Both the position numbers and the translations under genes were made by a program. A stretch of 64,000 nt of DNA from Heligmosomoides polygyrus polygyrus (Eukaryota; Nematoda; Chromadorea; Rhabditida; Heligmosomidae): contig OX377204.1 of the NCBI GenBank assembly GCA_947396885.1, positions 41,961,139 to 42,025,138 of the forward strand, written 5' to 3'. Positions 23,906 to 35,263 of the stretch are shown piece after piece. The notes beneath the pieces are model-generated. The model saw only the letters and a program-made list of their open reading frames with translations, did not search any database and was not told where the DNA came from. Numbering within the stretch: position 1 is the first letter of the stretch; each line of letters starts with the position of its first letter.

Positions 23906-26340
23906 CTACCAAGAAGCACGTTTAGTTCCGTGAGGGTTCTGTAAGTTAGGAAATCTCCCTTTAGGAATCATGTCATATTTCACTGGGAAACATCTCATCA
24001 TCAGTTTTCTGGTGAAGTTGTTCTGAATGCTTTCAAGAAGATCGATATCCTTCTTTTTGGTAGAAATAAAGACCGTTGCTTCCGATTCTACGATTGGCCT
24101 CACATAGGTCTTGTAGGCACGGATATAAACTTCCGGAATATTAGACCTCAAGACTCGGAAAAGGTTATAAATGCGGTAATTCGCCTTTCTCACTAGAAGG
24201 CCACAGTGCTTGCTGAAGGAAAGATTTCTTGTAAATATGAAACCCAGATCTCGAGCTTCTTCATCTCTGACTAATACCTGGCCCTTGATGGTATAGTTGG
24301 GAATATAAGGGGGTTTCTTGATCCAATCGTAAGAAAATGGGTTTTTACCGCTGCAAGAGGCAGCTCCCATTTCTTTGCCCAGCAACTGATATAATCAATT
24401 GCTAGCTGGAGTGTGACTGAATCTTCCGGGCTCGTGATACTCTTATAGATCTTGATATCGTCGGCGAACATTTTACACTTGACACCCAGACTGGTAACCG
24501 AGTTAGGCAGTTCATATGTGTATAGTAAAAATAACAACGGAGACAGAACTCCACTTTGGGGTACGCCACTAAATGAAGTAAAAAAACTTGTCGTACTAGT
24601 ACTTGTCGTTAATCCTAACTTGATAAGTCCTATTTAGTAAAAACTGTCTGGTCCACTTGATGATCCTGGGACAAACTCCTACCACTTCCATTTTTGCCAT
24701 CAACTTTTCTGTAGGAACTTTATCAAAAGCCTTGGAAAAATCAAAGTACAATACGGTACGATTTATTTTTTCCAATGCCTTTGACCAATCGTTCATGGAG
24801 CTGAACAGTGCAGTTTCGATCGACCTCCCTCTGAGAAACACCCCGATTTTTTGAAAACACATCACATGACTCAAAATGTGCCAAAAGACGTTTTTTTAAT
24901 TTTCTCAAACGTTCTTGCGAAAATCGAAGTTATACTAACCGGTCTATAGTTCTTAGGGTCACTGTGTGGAGCCTCCTTCAAAATAGGAGTAACAAAAGCA
25001 TGTTTCCACCTGAATGGGACTTCGGCTCTAGTGTAGCTTAGATTAAATATGAGCTCTAAGGGATAGCCTATGTAATGAACATTTTTCACGAAATTCAGAG
25101 GGATGATGTCCGGTGATACAGAGAAAGATTTTGGCCACTTAGATAACACTTCAATAATTTCTTCTTCATCAAACCAAAGTGTGGGCTCCATCGTGGTAAA
25201 ATGTGGCAAATCATTACAGTCATTTTTCAGTGAAATGGCATCATCCAGTGCCTTGTTATTATAAACCTTTTGGAACAATTCACCTAACAATTCGGCTTTA
25301 TCGTTATCCGCAGAAATAAGCTCACCACTGTCTTTTCTTAGTATAGGAATTTCATTATTACTCCTAATACGCGAGTTTATAAATTTGTGAAAAGCAGCCT
25401 TATCCTTAGATCTGGTCAACTTTTTTTCTATATAGCTGTTGTATCGATGAAGAGCTTTGTTTAGTTTCGCGGAAAGCACCTCATAACCTGCCAGTCCTCC
25501 TGTTTTTTCGTATAATGCGCTTTCTTCAAAAGATCAAAGCGACAACGATTTAACTTTCTAATATGGCTGGGAAAAGTGTTCCCGCCGTAACAGATTTTCC
25601 GCAGCCTGGGGACATACAATTCACTTGTGTGATGAAGGATAGTAATCAATGTCTCATACAACTGATTAACTGTTCCCCCACTATTTACGATACCTATCCA
25701 ATCAATGTTTATTAAGTACCTCCCAATTTGGTTGTAATCCGCAGACTTGAAGTGACGAATCCATCTAAATTTCTCCCTTTTAATATGATCTGACAGTAAA
25801 TGAAATGTAACTGTAGTGTGATTACTACTGGCAACCGGAGGTAATGAATGAGTTTCAAAAACTTCAACGAAGATTTTGGATACATTGTCACGAACTCGAG
25901 ACATTATCCCCGGGAGATTGAAATCACCAAGTAATACTGTTGTCACATCAGTAGCTGAGTAATCGCTTATAACTTTACACAGTTGTCTTGGTCCAGAGGC
26001 GCTACAATCAGGAGATCTATATACGCTTATGATACGAAACATATTTGATTCTGTTTCTAAATCACATATCAAGATCTCATAGCAATCCTTCACCGATTCC
26101 GAAAACATTTCGTTAAAAGAAATTGACTTTTTCAGCAATAACAGAACGCCACCCCTTTCTTGAAAAGCAGGTCACACCTAATCCCTTAATATTGCCCACA
26201 CATGACACCAAGGAGCGGATTGACATCGTTTTGACTAGATAACCATGTCTCTGTTAGAATAACTACGTCATAATCGTAAAGAGATAAATTCATCACTAGA
26301 GCATTACAGTTTCTCACCAATGATCTCACATTTGTCAGCA
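23906..26340 (-). pseudogene. CR1 endonuclease-reverse transcriptase ORF2, broken
   Basis: The endonuclease begins near 26340 (LTNVRSLVRNCNALVMN, VVILTETWLS). It continues from 26138 with FRIISVYRSPDCS, VLLGDFNLPGI and SNHTTVTFHL. The reverse transcriptase follows with FRWKHAFVTPILK, DPKNYRPVSITSIF, FDFSKAFDKVP, LSPLLFLLYTYEL and CKMFADDIKIYK (FADD catalytic box). The tail reads RDLGFIFTRNLSFSKHC, YIRAYKTYVRPIVESEATVF and NNFTRKLMMRCFP. At least five frame breaks separate these blocks. Confidence 0.88.
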
Positions 26341-27182
26341 TAAATAGGTAGGTATTCCGATGACCATTCCACGGTTTTCCGAAGAAACCCTATTGAATGG
26401 TGTAAAAGTTGTGGATCGCGGGATTGAAGTGCCTGATGAAACTGAAGACCGACTGTCGTTACTAGCCTGAGTAGCCTGTAACACAAACTCAGTCTCCACT
26501 TCTCCATCAGCCCTTTCAATCCTGCGTTGCTCCTTTCTACGCTTTCTCTCTTCCCACGTTAACAAGGGGCGTATAAATATGCCCTGAATGTAGGAGAGAG
26601 GCGTAGCCTTGGAGCACGTCTCAGCGCTATCCTTTGGAACTTGCTTGCTGGTAATACAACTTTAAGACCTCCCCTCCCCATGCGATAAACTGAGGTGAGA
26701 GTACATTCTTAAGATAGTCAAGCAAATCCACCACGTGTGCAAAATTCTGGGCTAGCACAGCAGACGGTTTCGGAAAGGATGGTTCAGGTACATGTAGTAC
26801 TCCAATCGATCTCTCCATCTCTTTGTTTGTTTCATTATCGTCTAACTTCTCCTTAGGTATAACACTAGGACCTTCAGTAGTCACTCTGGTCTTTCGAAAC
26901 CTGCTAGTTTTTCTTTAAGAGAAAGATCTGTTCCCTTAGGAGGCGAACTTCTTCGTGCAGGCCGGCATTTCTCTTTATAAGCTCTCGCATTTCTGCTCTG
27001 GTCTCCAGCAGCAATTCGATCAATTGTTTGACATATGCGGGAGCCCGGCCGTATGCCATCAACGTCTGCAGTTGTCCGCAGCGTCTACTGCATCAGAACT
27101 TGATGTCGAACTCGCCGGATCTGCAACACTAGGGCCGCCAACCGAGCAATCCTTCGATTGATTTTTGACACCTTTAGCCATT
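26335..27182 (-). pseudogene. CR1 ORF1-like region with coiled coil
   Basis: From the ATG at 27182 the frame reads MAKGVKNQSKDCSVGGPS, then shifts near 27070 to YVKQLIELLLETRAEMRELI and GLHEEVRLLREQIFLLKK, a leucine-heptad stretch typical of LINE ORF1 proteins. Further down are EPSFPKPSAVLAQNFAHVVD and a charged region RKRRKEQRRIERADGEVE. ORF1 proteins bind the element RNA. The assignment is by position and composition. Several stops interrupt it. Confidence 0.6.
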
Positions 27183-27212
27183 ACTATCAACTGAAGACAG
27201 AACACGACGCAA

Positions 27213-28163
27213 TTACCTTATGTGGTGGCAACGTTCCAGAATGATGATCTTGTCTCGTTGCCACTCGAGACGACGATATACCACAAAAAAGAGTCGGTCG
27301 AGTTGATGCAGCGATTTGATAGAGAATCGCAAGAGCCGAGCGGATAGCGACCGCACAACTTCTGCCGAATAGCTTCGTTTAGGATGCGGTCCAGGCGCGT
27401 GACTCCAGCCATTCAGCGCAGCATCTGTTTCCGTTACGCCGAGGTGACTTTCCGTTTCCTTCGTCGCAGGCCAACACTCAGCTCCGTACATCGCTACCGG
27501 CCGGACGACGGTTTTGTAGATCTTTGACTTTAGGAGCTCTGTCATCATCTTGTCGCAGAGTACTCCAGTCATCGAGCGCCACTTGGACCAAGCTTCACTC
27601 ACGCGTGAGTTCACTTCAACCATCAGACTGTCATTACAAGCTATTGCTGATCCCAAGTATTTAAACACCGAAGTGCGTGTAAGCTCAGTACCGTTAGTCT
27701 TAATGGAGCCGGACTCATTTACGTGGGTAGTGAAATACTCGGTCTTTTTGACGTTCAATTTGGGTCCGAACATCGCCAGGCGATCGCACCAAGCTTGCAC
27801 CTCTCGTTCGAGTTCACCTTTATTTTCACTTGCGAGCATCACGTCATCAGCATATAGCAACGTCCAAGGGGCAGGTTTCTGAAGATCTCACGTAATGGCA
27901 TCCATTACGACAACAAAGAGGAGTGGGGAAAGCGCAGATCCTTGGTGCGCTCCAACAGAGATAGGAAACTCCGACGAGGTTCCTGCTGCAGCTTGCACAC
28001 GACTCTTTGGACAAGAGTATAGCATTCGCACCCACACTACAAGTTCTTCGGGAACACCGTGCTGTCGTGGGGCATACCATATAATCTCACGCGGTACGCC
28101 ATCAAAGGCCTTCTCCAAGTCGAGAAAGGCAAGATGCACCGGCTTCTGTTTCTCGCGATGCTA
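27213..28163 (-). pseudogene. BovB-like RTE reverse transcriptase fragment
   Basis: Reading leftward from 28163: QKPVHLAFLDLEKAFDGVPRE, VRMLYSCPKSRVQAAAGTS, GAHQGSALSPLLFVVVMDAI, a short break, MLYADDVMLASENKGELE, LNVKKTEYFTTHVN, FKYLGSAIACNDSL and YGAECWPATKE. It then shifts frame to AGVTRLDRILNEAIRQK and fades. It is truncated at both ends and keeps the YADD box. It lies against the CR1 element on its left and the Penelope-like element on its right. Confidence 0.85.
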
Positions 28164-28199
28164 CCTTAACAACACGAATATGTTCCTTGTATGCCTCCG

Positions 28200-29490
28200 G
28201 AGAACGCAGCTTAGCGCCATCTGCGTCATGGAGTCGTTTGATGTTGCGGCGTTATACACCAATGTGTCAAACGATTCCGCTATGAAAACCATCATCGAAC
28301 TCCTCAGTCATCACCAAGGAGCAATTAACATGTTTGGTTTTCCATAAGCCAGTTGATGACACTCCTTAAAGAGTGTCTATCGTGCAATATCTTCAGGTGG
28401 TCCGGGAGGTATTTTGCGCAAATAAGGGGATTAGCTATGGGACAACGACTAGCACCCACACAGGCCATTGCCTTCATGTCAAAGATCGAGGCACCGGTGG
28501 TGTCACGGCTTCCTTTGTTATACTGCCAATATGTGGATGACTGCTTCATCGTCACCACCACGCAACATAAAATGGACAAGTGCTTTGAGATTATGAACAG
28601 CCAGTCTGAATACATCAAACTTACAAGGGAAGGCCTTGTGGGGGCTGGCTCCCTTTCCTCAATGACCAAGTTCAGCTGGCAGGGAATAACTATATCACCA
28701 AGTGGTATCGAAAGCCCAGCTGCAAAAACATAATTGTCCATAGTCGATCGGCACACCCACATCGGACAAAAGAAGCGGTAGTAAGGAACATGTTCCGAAC
28801 GGCAGCTAGTGTGTGTACAGGAGAAGGTGAGCGGAAGGAATCCCTGGAAGTGGCTCGGGAGATAGCCGTTCTCAACGGCTATTCTCTCCGTAAACCCTCA
28901 TTCAGACCCAGGTGGAGGGCGGTTCAGGAAAACGGCACTACCCCAGCTACGAAAATTCCCTTTCTGGTGCCGTTCGTCTCCGATGAAGTGAGCACTTCTA
29001 TACGGAAGTGCCTGAGGAGATCCGGGTTAGAAAATTTGGTTGCGGTCATTGATCTTCCACCTGACAACCTTAAGACCAGGTTGGTCCGCAATCGACTATA
29101 TAACCGCATTTGTGGGACCCCCAATTGTGTGGTTTGCCCAGAGGAAAGGAAGGTGACTGCACCGCGGGTGTAGTCTACCTGATCTCCTGTCAAGCTTGTG
29201 GCGAGGAGTACATCGGCGAAACTGGCCGTCCTCTGCATGTGAGGATAAAGGAGCATCTGGATGGTAAGGAGAAGCTTAGGGCATCCACTGTCCTAGGCTA
29301 CCGCAGGATCAATTCTCATGGAGGGGAGGATTTTGGAGTTTAGGTGAGGATTCTTGGACACGAGGTTCAAACGTCGGCGCGCAAAGCCCTTGAGGCGTTC
29401 TGGATCTATTCCAGAGATCCCAAGGTAAACCGGAAGGAGGAATTCCTGTATATAACGCGCGAACTCAGGCCCTACCTCAGTCTCGCATTC
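28200..29490 (+). pseudogene. Penelope-like RT with GIY-YIG endonuclease, broken
   Basis: Motifs in order: SFDVAALYTNVSNDSAM, a stop near 28346, KECLSCNIFRWSGRYFAQIRG, GLAMGQRLAPTQAIAFM, YCQYVDDCFIVTT (YVDD catalytic box), a stop near 28731, FRTAASVCTGEGERKESL, and LRRSGLENLVAVIDLPPDNL. Then come the CGTPNCVVCPE knuckle and, in a shifted frame, the GIY-YIG domain GVVYLISCQACGEEYIGETG with RPLHVRIKEHLDG. The end reads LEAFWIYSRDPKVNRKEEFL up to about 29490. Three stops or frame changes separate the parts. The GIY-YIG tyrosines, arginine (VRIKEH) and following residues are preserved. Confidence 0.85.
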
Positions 29491-29822
29491 AAACCTGGGC
29501 CGGATTCATGAACGTCCCCGGGGACGTTGCCGGCTTCCCATGGGAACCGACCGAGAGAGAGCGAGGTGGGACAGAGAGCCGAGAGATGATATCGCTTATC
29601 TCCCGCTCCCACCGCTTCATAGATACGGCCTCTGGGGTAGGTGCTGTCCTGTATCCCTGCTTGCCTTGTGCGGCTTTCTTTGGTCCTTCAGTGGACAGTG
29701 GTGAGGTACGACACTCGGATTCTCTCCTTTGTTCAGGCTTCCAAAAATTTGACATTGAATTTTGTAAGGGTTGAAGAGATGTTTGGTGGGGTAACTCCTA
29801 ATTGACCTGACCCTTTCAGGCT

Positions 29823-29850
29823 CTGAAGAAGGCGATCCAGCCGAAACGTT
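29823..29850 (+). ncRNA. Candidate hammerhead ribozyme core in the Penelope-like 3' end
   Basis: The sequence ctgaaga (29823-29829) fits the CUGANGA box. Next is a possible stem II, ggc-gatcca-gcc (29831-29842), and then gaaa (29843-29846). Penelope-like elements are known to carry short hammerhead motifs. Stem I and stem III were not established, so self-cleavage is only a possibility. Similar strings are at 60521-60550 and, on the minus strand, 33971-33995. Confidence 0.5.
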
Positions 29851-29870
29851 AGCCACCAATAAAGCCGTTT

Positions 29871-32690
29871 ACCAACCTCGTGAAGAGCTCAGCAACTCTA
29901 CAGACAGATTCTACCATGCCGAGGTTCAAGGAGAGTCGAGCATGGCTAAAACATGTTCTGTTATTATTTGGAGGACGGAGATTCTTCCTATAGTATTCGT
30001 TCTTACCGTTCCGGCGTACCGTTCAGACAGTCCCCTTGTGGGAGATTTTGAGGGTTTAACAGAAATTGCGATATGATGTGACATCAACCAAACGGTAGGA
30101 CTTCCAAAACCGTTCTCTACACACGACGTTTGGCACACGCACGACCTTTCCTGTCTACGCGCTAGCAAGATAGCAGCGTCTCAAACGACCGCTTGATGGA
30201 CTCGCTCGAAAGAGCGTAACGTGGAAGCCACGTGGTTTAAAGAAACTATCAACGAGCTCGTAAAAATGCCATGAGCTAAATGAAGAAGTGCATGGCAAGC
30301 GAATAAGCTTCCTGTAGGGGAAGTAAAATCCCGCAAATGGAGTAGCAATCGAGAAGAACCATTCGGTCAGCGGTGAATTCACTCTATAACCCCACGGAGA
30401 GGGGGTACTGTCGATTCTAGAGCCCATGATTACGAAGTTGTCCTTATGACCAAAGTGTTGGGGACAAAGGGTGAAGTTTTCCAAGATTTTTTCTGTTCTG
30501 GAATTTCCCACCACCAATTTTCGCCCAACATTTAGTGATCCATACGTTCAACACACATTAAAATTTCAGTGAAATGCGGGAGAGTTGAGACCAAAAAGCA
30601 CGAGGCAATTCTCTTATCATTTCTGTAACAGGTTTCTGGCGAAAGTGATGCAAAATAGTTTTTTACCGTCCAACCATTTCTAACCCACATTTTGGGTGGA
30701 TAAGAGATAAAATGCCCTCTGTAACCGTTCAGTATAGAATAAGTTCCTAGCTCCAAAGCGGAATGACGATGATGAACACATTTATTTGGAAAAAAGACAG
30801 TGCTCATTGTCACTGACGTAGTCAACGGTGGTGAAGTTGTACGCGTCCTCCAGCGCACTCTCCCATCTGTACGAGTGAGCTCGCTTCATTTCTTCGTCTA
30901 CGCTACTCGTTAAGATCTCGAGTAGAGGTTCAATGCTGTAAAATCGTGGGTTGTTTTATGAAGAAACAATTTTATAAATGACAACAATTAAAAATTATCG
31001 GTTCTGCGCTGCAATTTTTCGGTCAGTTAGACTCTTAAATCGCCAATTTTTGTCTTAGCGACGCGACGTCTAGAAGTTTTTCTGTTGAAGTCACGATTAT
31101 ATGTGAGCCCTCGGACCCCGGTAAGCCGTCAACTTTCCTCTTACAAGCCATACAAAAGTAGCTAAACAGTAACGAAATCGCTTTGGAAAAACTATGGGCC
31201 TGAAATTTGCTATACACCACATGCCTGTCTGCTATAGACTATCAACAATTGGTACTGACCCTAGAATAACAGCTCGCTTGTGGTGTTTGCGGAAAAGCCT
31301 CTTTAGGTCGGCAAGAGGGAAGCTCGTTGGACGTCGGTCTACCCTCGCGTAGTAGTACCGGCGGAAGATCTGAAACAAGGCCTGTTGCTACTCAAGAAGA
31401 CCTGCCGTCTGCATCATATTCACAGATGCCTTACACAAACCAGACCTAAGCAAGTACGATGCCGCTCACAAATTTGAGTGTTTGATTTGAATTTGAATTC
31501 AGTATAATATTTTCTATTTAGTTGTTAGGGCATCGAGTTTAGAAAAAGTACTGGGAGATTTAAATAATTTACATATACTATTAACTGATTCTATTGAGTG
31601 AAGCTGTCTCACGACTTGGTATTCACTCATGATTTACAGTCTCCTTACAGACGAACGAAACCGCGTTTTTGGAACAGCCATAAGAATAAAACCCCGAACA
31701 AACCCCGAAAGAGTACGATTGGCATTTTTGCGACAGCGAGAAAATTTATGAAAGAAAGCTGCTGTGAGCACTACACAGTGGGAGGGCCTTGAAATTCTGG
31801 AGTAACAGAAGGACAAAAATGGCTTATAATTTCTGCAGAACGAAGCAACAACAGAAGGTATTTTGAGGCAGGGAAAAATTACTTCCTGTTTCCGTGACTC
31901 GTGCAAAATCAGGAAGAGTCTTGTGCAAGCCTCAGTGGTCAACTCCTTCGGATCTCTTGCTAATTCTTCGTCTTTTAGACCCATTTTCCGGGTGAAATAG
32001 TTCTGTCTGTGTAGCGCAGGGAGATGTCCATCAATGCCCGGTCTAGAAACTTTGCATGCTGCTTCAGAAAAGTGTTGATAAGGCCCGTTTCTTATTCGGC
32101 TCTTGATGCGACTTTTGTTTCTCTCTTGCACAAAAACTAAACCGATGCCTTTCTCTGTGCATTAGTTAAGCAGGAGTTGCCCATGTGAGTGCTGGATAAT
32201 TTTTGCTTATTTCTTTTCTTCCTTATTCTCCACACTTATCTCCTCACTCTCTCCCTCGTATTCATTTGTTTTCGTTCTTTGCGTTTCCTTTCTAATGCTG
32301 CACTGGCACGAATAAATAAATAATGTTACGCTCACATAGTAATCGGTTCCACCAAAGGGTCGATTCTGTCTAAAAGCAAACGCCTGCTATCCTCGAAGTG
32401 AACATCATTGTTGGGATTTCTAACCCTAGAACAAGCTCATGCTACTTGGTTAACACAATAGGATTCAGCCGGATTAGTTTTGTTGGGCATTTACATGCTA
32501 AGGCGGGAGTGCTAAAGAATTTGCCAAACAAGGTCTTCAGGGCAACAGAAAGAAAAGGAAGTTCCCTCCATTACTTGCATTGACCATGTAGGCAAAGTAA
32601 CAGCGTGCCACTGATACCCATACTGACACCCAGTTGTATTTGAATTTGGAGGAGCTCATACTAGATCTATACGCGGGATATTCTAGTCCC
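29871..32690. other. No recognised gene (29871-32690)
   Basis: The longest frames are on the minus strand: 30155-30517, 30532-30858 and a 166-codon frame at 31634-32131 (with RQNYFTRKMGLKDEELARD and KELTTEACTRLFLILHESR). None has a domain I recognise, and I found no consistent exon borders. They may be decayed mobile-element ORFs. Confidence 0.4.
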
Positions 32691-32699
32691 AACACATGT

Positions 32700-32990
32700 G
32701 TGCATGTGGCGGAGTCGGAGGAGATGCCGGCTATCGCGTGCACCATGCTACCAGGTTCCTGGTTCGGATTTCATGCCCAGGCCAACCAAGCCTTCCATCC
32801 CTGCGGGTCAGTGAGTTGGTATCAGATTTGTCTGGGAAGGATAAAGCACTGGCTGACTTATCGGCTGGCCTCCGTAGGTCATTGTATGCCCCACTACGCA
32901 TTCAAATCGCTTTCACGACATCCTGTAGCAATAGAATGCGTCATCACAGAAGGAAATGAGTAGCGCCGTCTTTTATCCTTAACCCTAACA
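32700..32990 (+). repeat. SINE-like repeat, copy 1
   Basis: A box-A-like tggcggagtcgg (32706-32717) is followed about 40 bases on by a box-B-like ggttcggattt (32761-32771), then a shared body (caggccaaccaagccttcca, gggaaggataaagc). It resembles a tRNA-derived SINE with a polymerase III promoter. Other copies are at 51695-51895 and, split by a LINE, at 60936-61024 plus 61835-62045. All are on the plus strand. Confidence 0.65.
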
Positions 32991-33126
32991 CAGGTGGATA
33001 TTCTTTTTACCAATAATTTTCACAAATGCTAATAAACGAATGGGAGATTCGGTTTCTCCCAACAATGCTCATTTCTTAAAAAGTCTACAGCAAATTCTAG
33101 TTCTAATCCCTTATTGCATCTGTGAA

Positions 33127-33420
33127 TCATGAATCGGGTTGAGTCATCTGTGAATCATCGCGCAAGTGATGGAAGGCTTCCGGAGTTCCGAGCTTTGTCG
33201 ACATTCGAAGATCAGAGAAGCTGTCGCATAAGTCAAATCGTCGAGAATTAGGTGAGGCGGACACATTACAGGGTTCGCAGACACCCGCTGGACGAGAGCC
33301 GTCACTGACTCTTCGTGACGTGACACTCTTCATGACGCTCGAGGGAGGATCCGCTGGAGCACTCTTGCACGCGACACGGACGAGTGGAGATGTTGTGTGC
33401 TTGTGGTCGTTCGAGCCATT
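33127..33420 (+). mobile_element. RTE-1-type LINE C-terminal fragment
   Basis: The sequence aggcttccggagttccgagc, then tggacgagagccgtcactga, matches the 6160-6300 fragment and the 13-kb copy. It encodes remnants such as GFRSSEL and WTRAVTDS. It has no intact frame and is a short, old piece. Confidence 0.65.
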
Positions 33421-34169
33421 CGACGATCAACAGTACGACAGGCGGTACAGAAATGTGAGTATAATACGAAACAGAATACAGGTTTGACGCCTACCGTCAT
33501 GTATTTGTTCCTCCTGACGCTCGGCTCCGCAGACGATATGATGAGGTTCGAAAGATCCAAAGCCACATCACCGAAGTGCACATTCTGAGCACGGCGGACA
33601 TCATATCAATTCAACATGGACTCCGGAAACTAGCGATTTACCTCCCACTCGCTGATATCGACAACTTCGTGTTCAACCTCACCGAGACTCTGAAAACCGA
33701 TCCATGAACTCGAGTTCAGTTTTATGCAACAGCAGCACTTCAGGCAACAACACTGAGTTCCTGACTGGTGCTGAATGAGGTGTGACACATTCGAAGTCAG
33801 GTTAGCCTGCACTACTGTTCTACTGGCTCAACCTGGTACTACAGGCAGTTGAATTTACTGCTCTGAAAAACAATTAAACTTTTTTAGCAAACACTATAAC
33901 GTTTCCAGCGTTAGTACTGTATTGTGCCAGACGAAGTTTGTAGATGGACAATATATTCCGCAGGACCTAACGTTTTGACGATTCGTCGTCGTCAGAGACC
34001 TGAACTTCAGGCCCTGCTGAATAATGTCCATCTACAAACCTCGTATAGCTCAATACCATAATAACCCTAATAACACACAACGCCGAGGTTTCAGGAAGAG
34101 ATAAGCTCGGAGTTATATGCTCACCCACTAAGTTATATACTAACTACTTACATTAGCATTTATTTTTAA
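33421..34169. other. No gene; Penelope-type 3' relic at 33920-34060
   Basis: Two inverted segments, gtttgtagatggacaatat (33928-33946) and aatgtccatctacaaacctc (34024-34043), flank ttttgacgattcgtcgtcgt, then cag. On the minus strand this reads ctgacga...atcgtc-aaaacgtt, like a hammerhead core with GAAA changed to AAAA. I read it as a Penelope-like 3' remnant. Confidence 0.4.
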
Positions 34170-34724
34170 TTATTTATTTATTTATTTATTTATTTTGTAC
34201 TTGCACGATGCAAACAAAGCAACTCAAACAAAACATGACTGTGAGTTATTTTGAGCAGAAAGGAAGCGTAACAAGCAGAACCAAACAACAGCCTAAAATG
34301 GAGGGAACTTTCTACGCTGGAGATATCGGCGCATGCTTTTTGTATTTCTTGAAGGGGTCGGTATGATGTGTTTTTTAGTGAATTTCAAAAATTTGTGCCA
34401 GCTCGATAGTGAAGGCGCAGACTTGTACTACATTTGGCTCTGGACACTGCATCTTCCGCGAATTAGCCCTTATGTTTGAGAAGAAAATGTATAGACTTTG
34501 TGGATAGGAGCGTACGTGAAATTATTCGAAATTATACGCCTTATCTCACATAATATTCGTTCAGTGAAGAAGATGGAGGCATGGTGGTATAATCATGTCC
34601 GACGATCGTGTTTAAGAGTCTATTTGTGAAGCTACCTTGCAGAGGATTGGGCCTGGAGTTTTCTCGAATATATTCATTTCGAGCTGACAAATGTGGTGCC
34701 ATATTCTAAAATTAATTTAACATG
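34170..34724 (-). mobile_element. CR1 fragment, 3' part (left of the Gypsy insertion)
   Basis: The tail is the tttatttatttatttattta tract at 34172-34195. The minus strand reads SHVKLILEYGTTFVSSKR near 34690, the VRPIVE-type block of CR1, then heavily decayed sequence. The other half of the same codon series lies at 42351-42440. Confidence 0.7.
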
Positions 34725-34728
34725 CGAC

Positions 34729-34996
34729 TGTACCAGATCGGCCACCGCGCCGGCTGTTGACCGCCCGGTGCATGGCCGTAGGTGGTCAGCGCGCCGGGAT
34801 TCTGACCGGGACGGGCTGTAGCCGTTCGATTTGGGCGCGAAACAAAGTGGATAAATAGCGGAACAAGATGGGCGCAGTGTATTTCGTCCCCTGCTGTTGC
34901 GATTATTCTCTATTGCTACTGTATTCTTGAATAAACCGTCGATTCTAGCCGTGTCCGTGGCACACCCGATTGGCCGGTTCGAGAATAGCCGGCACT
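34729..34996 (+). repeat. 5' LTR (268 bp)
   Basis: It starts tgtaccagatcggccaccgc and ends gaatagccggcact. Possible promoter and polyadenylation signals inside are ataaatagcgg (34850-34860) and gaataaacc (34930-34938). It has one extra base (c of ggtggtcagcg) and two substitutions against the 3' LTR. Confidence 0.9.
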
Positions 34997-35263
34997 TGGG
35001 GGCCAATCCGAGCCGAAACGAGCACAGAGAACGGTTAAGTGCTGCGGCTAGAATCTCTCGGGATCGCCGCAGGTGCCGAATAGGCAAGAGTGCAGCTCGA
35101 ACCTGACAAGGTCGCTGCATAAGAGAAAGAAGTCGTACTTACGTACGGAGTTGCTGTCAGCAGGAACAGGAAGTTCGTACTCAATCGAGTCGCTTCGGAC
35201 ACTGCTAAGATTTGTTGCATCTGAGCAGGCGGACTATCGCAGAGTCGCAGCAGTTTGTTCCCC

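Larger units (their letters stand above)
23705..27188 (-). mobile_element. CR1-clade LINE, nearly full length but broken
   Basis: The element reads leftward from about 27188 to a (AAATA)n-type tail at 23705-23732 (tttatttatttatttatttatt on the plus strand). It carries a first ORF with a coiled coil, then endonuclease, reverse transcriptase and C-terminal region, over about 3.5 kb. Many frameshifts and stops are present. Fragments of the same clade are at 34170-34724 (continued at 42351), 53045-53290 and 61025-61834, all on the minus strand. Confidence 0.88.
28164..29870 (+). mobile_element. Penelope-like retroelement, 5'-truncated
   Basis: The order of motifs is that of Penelope-like elements: a reverse transcriptase of the telomerase-related type, a linker, and a C-terminal GIY-YIG endonuclease. 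The 5' part is missing, replaced by the RTE fragment at 28163. The 3' untranslated part (about 29680-29870) contains a candidate hammerhead ribozyme core. A palindromic segment with gggccggattcatgaacgtc ends starts at 29493 and may be a MITE inserted just after the coding region. Confidence 0.85.

Noticed and set aside
31634..32131. 166-codon minus frame as a host gene
   Set aside because: No domain, no initiating context or splice partners, and it lies in repeat-rich sequence. I mention it only as an unexplained frame.
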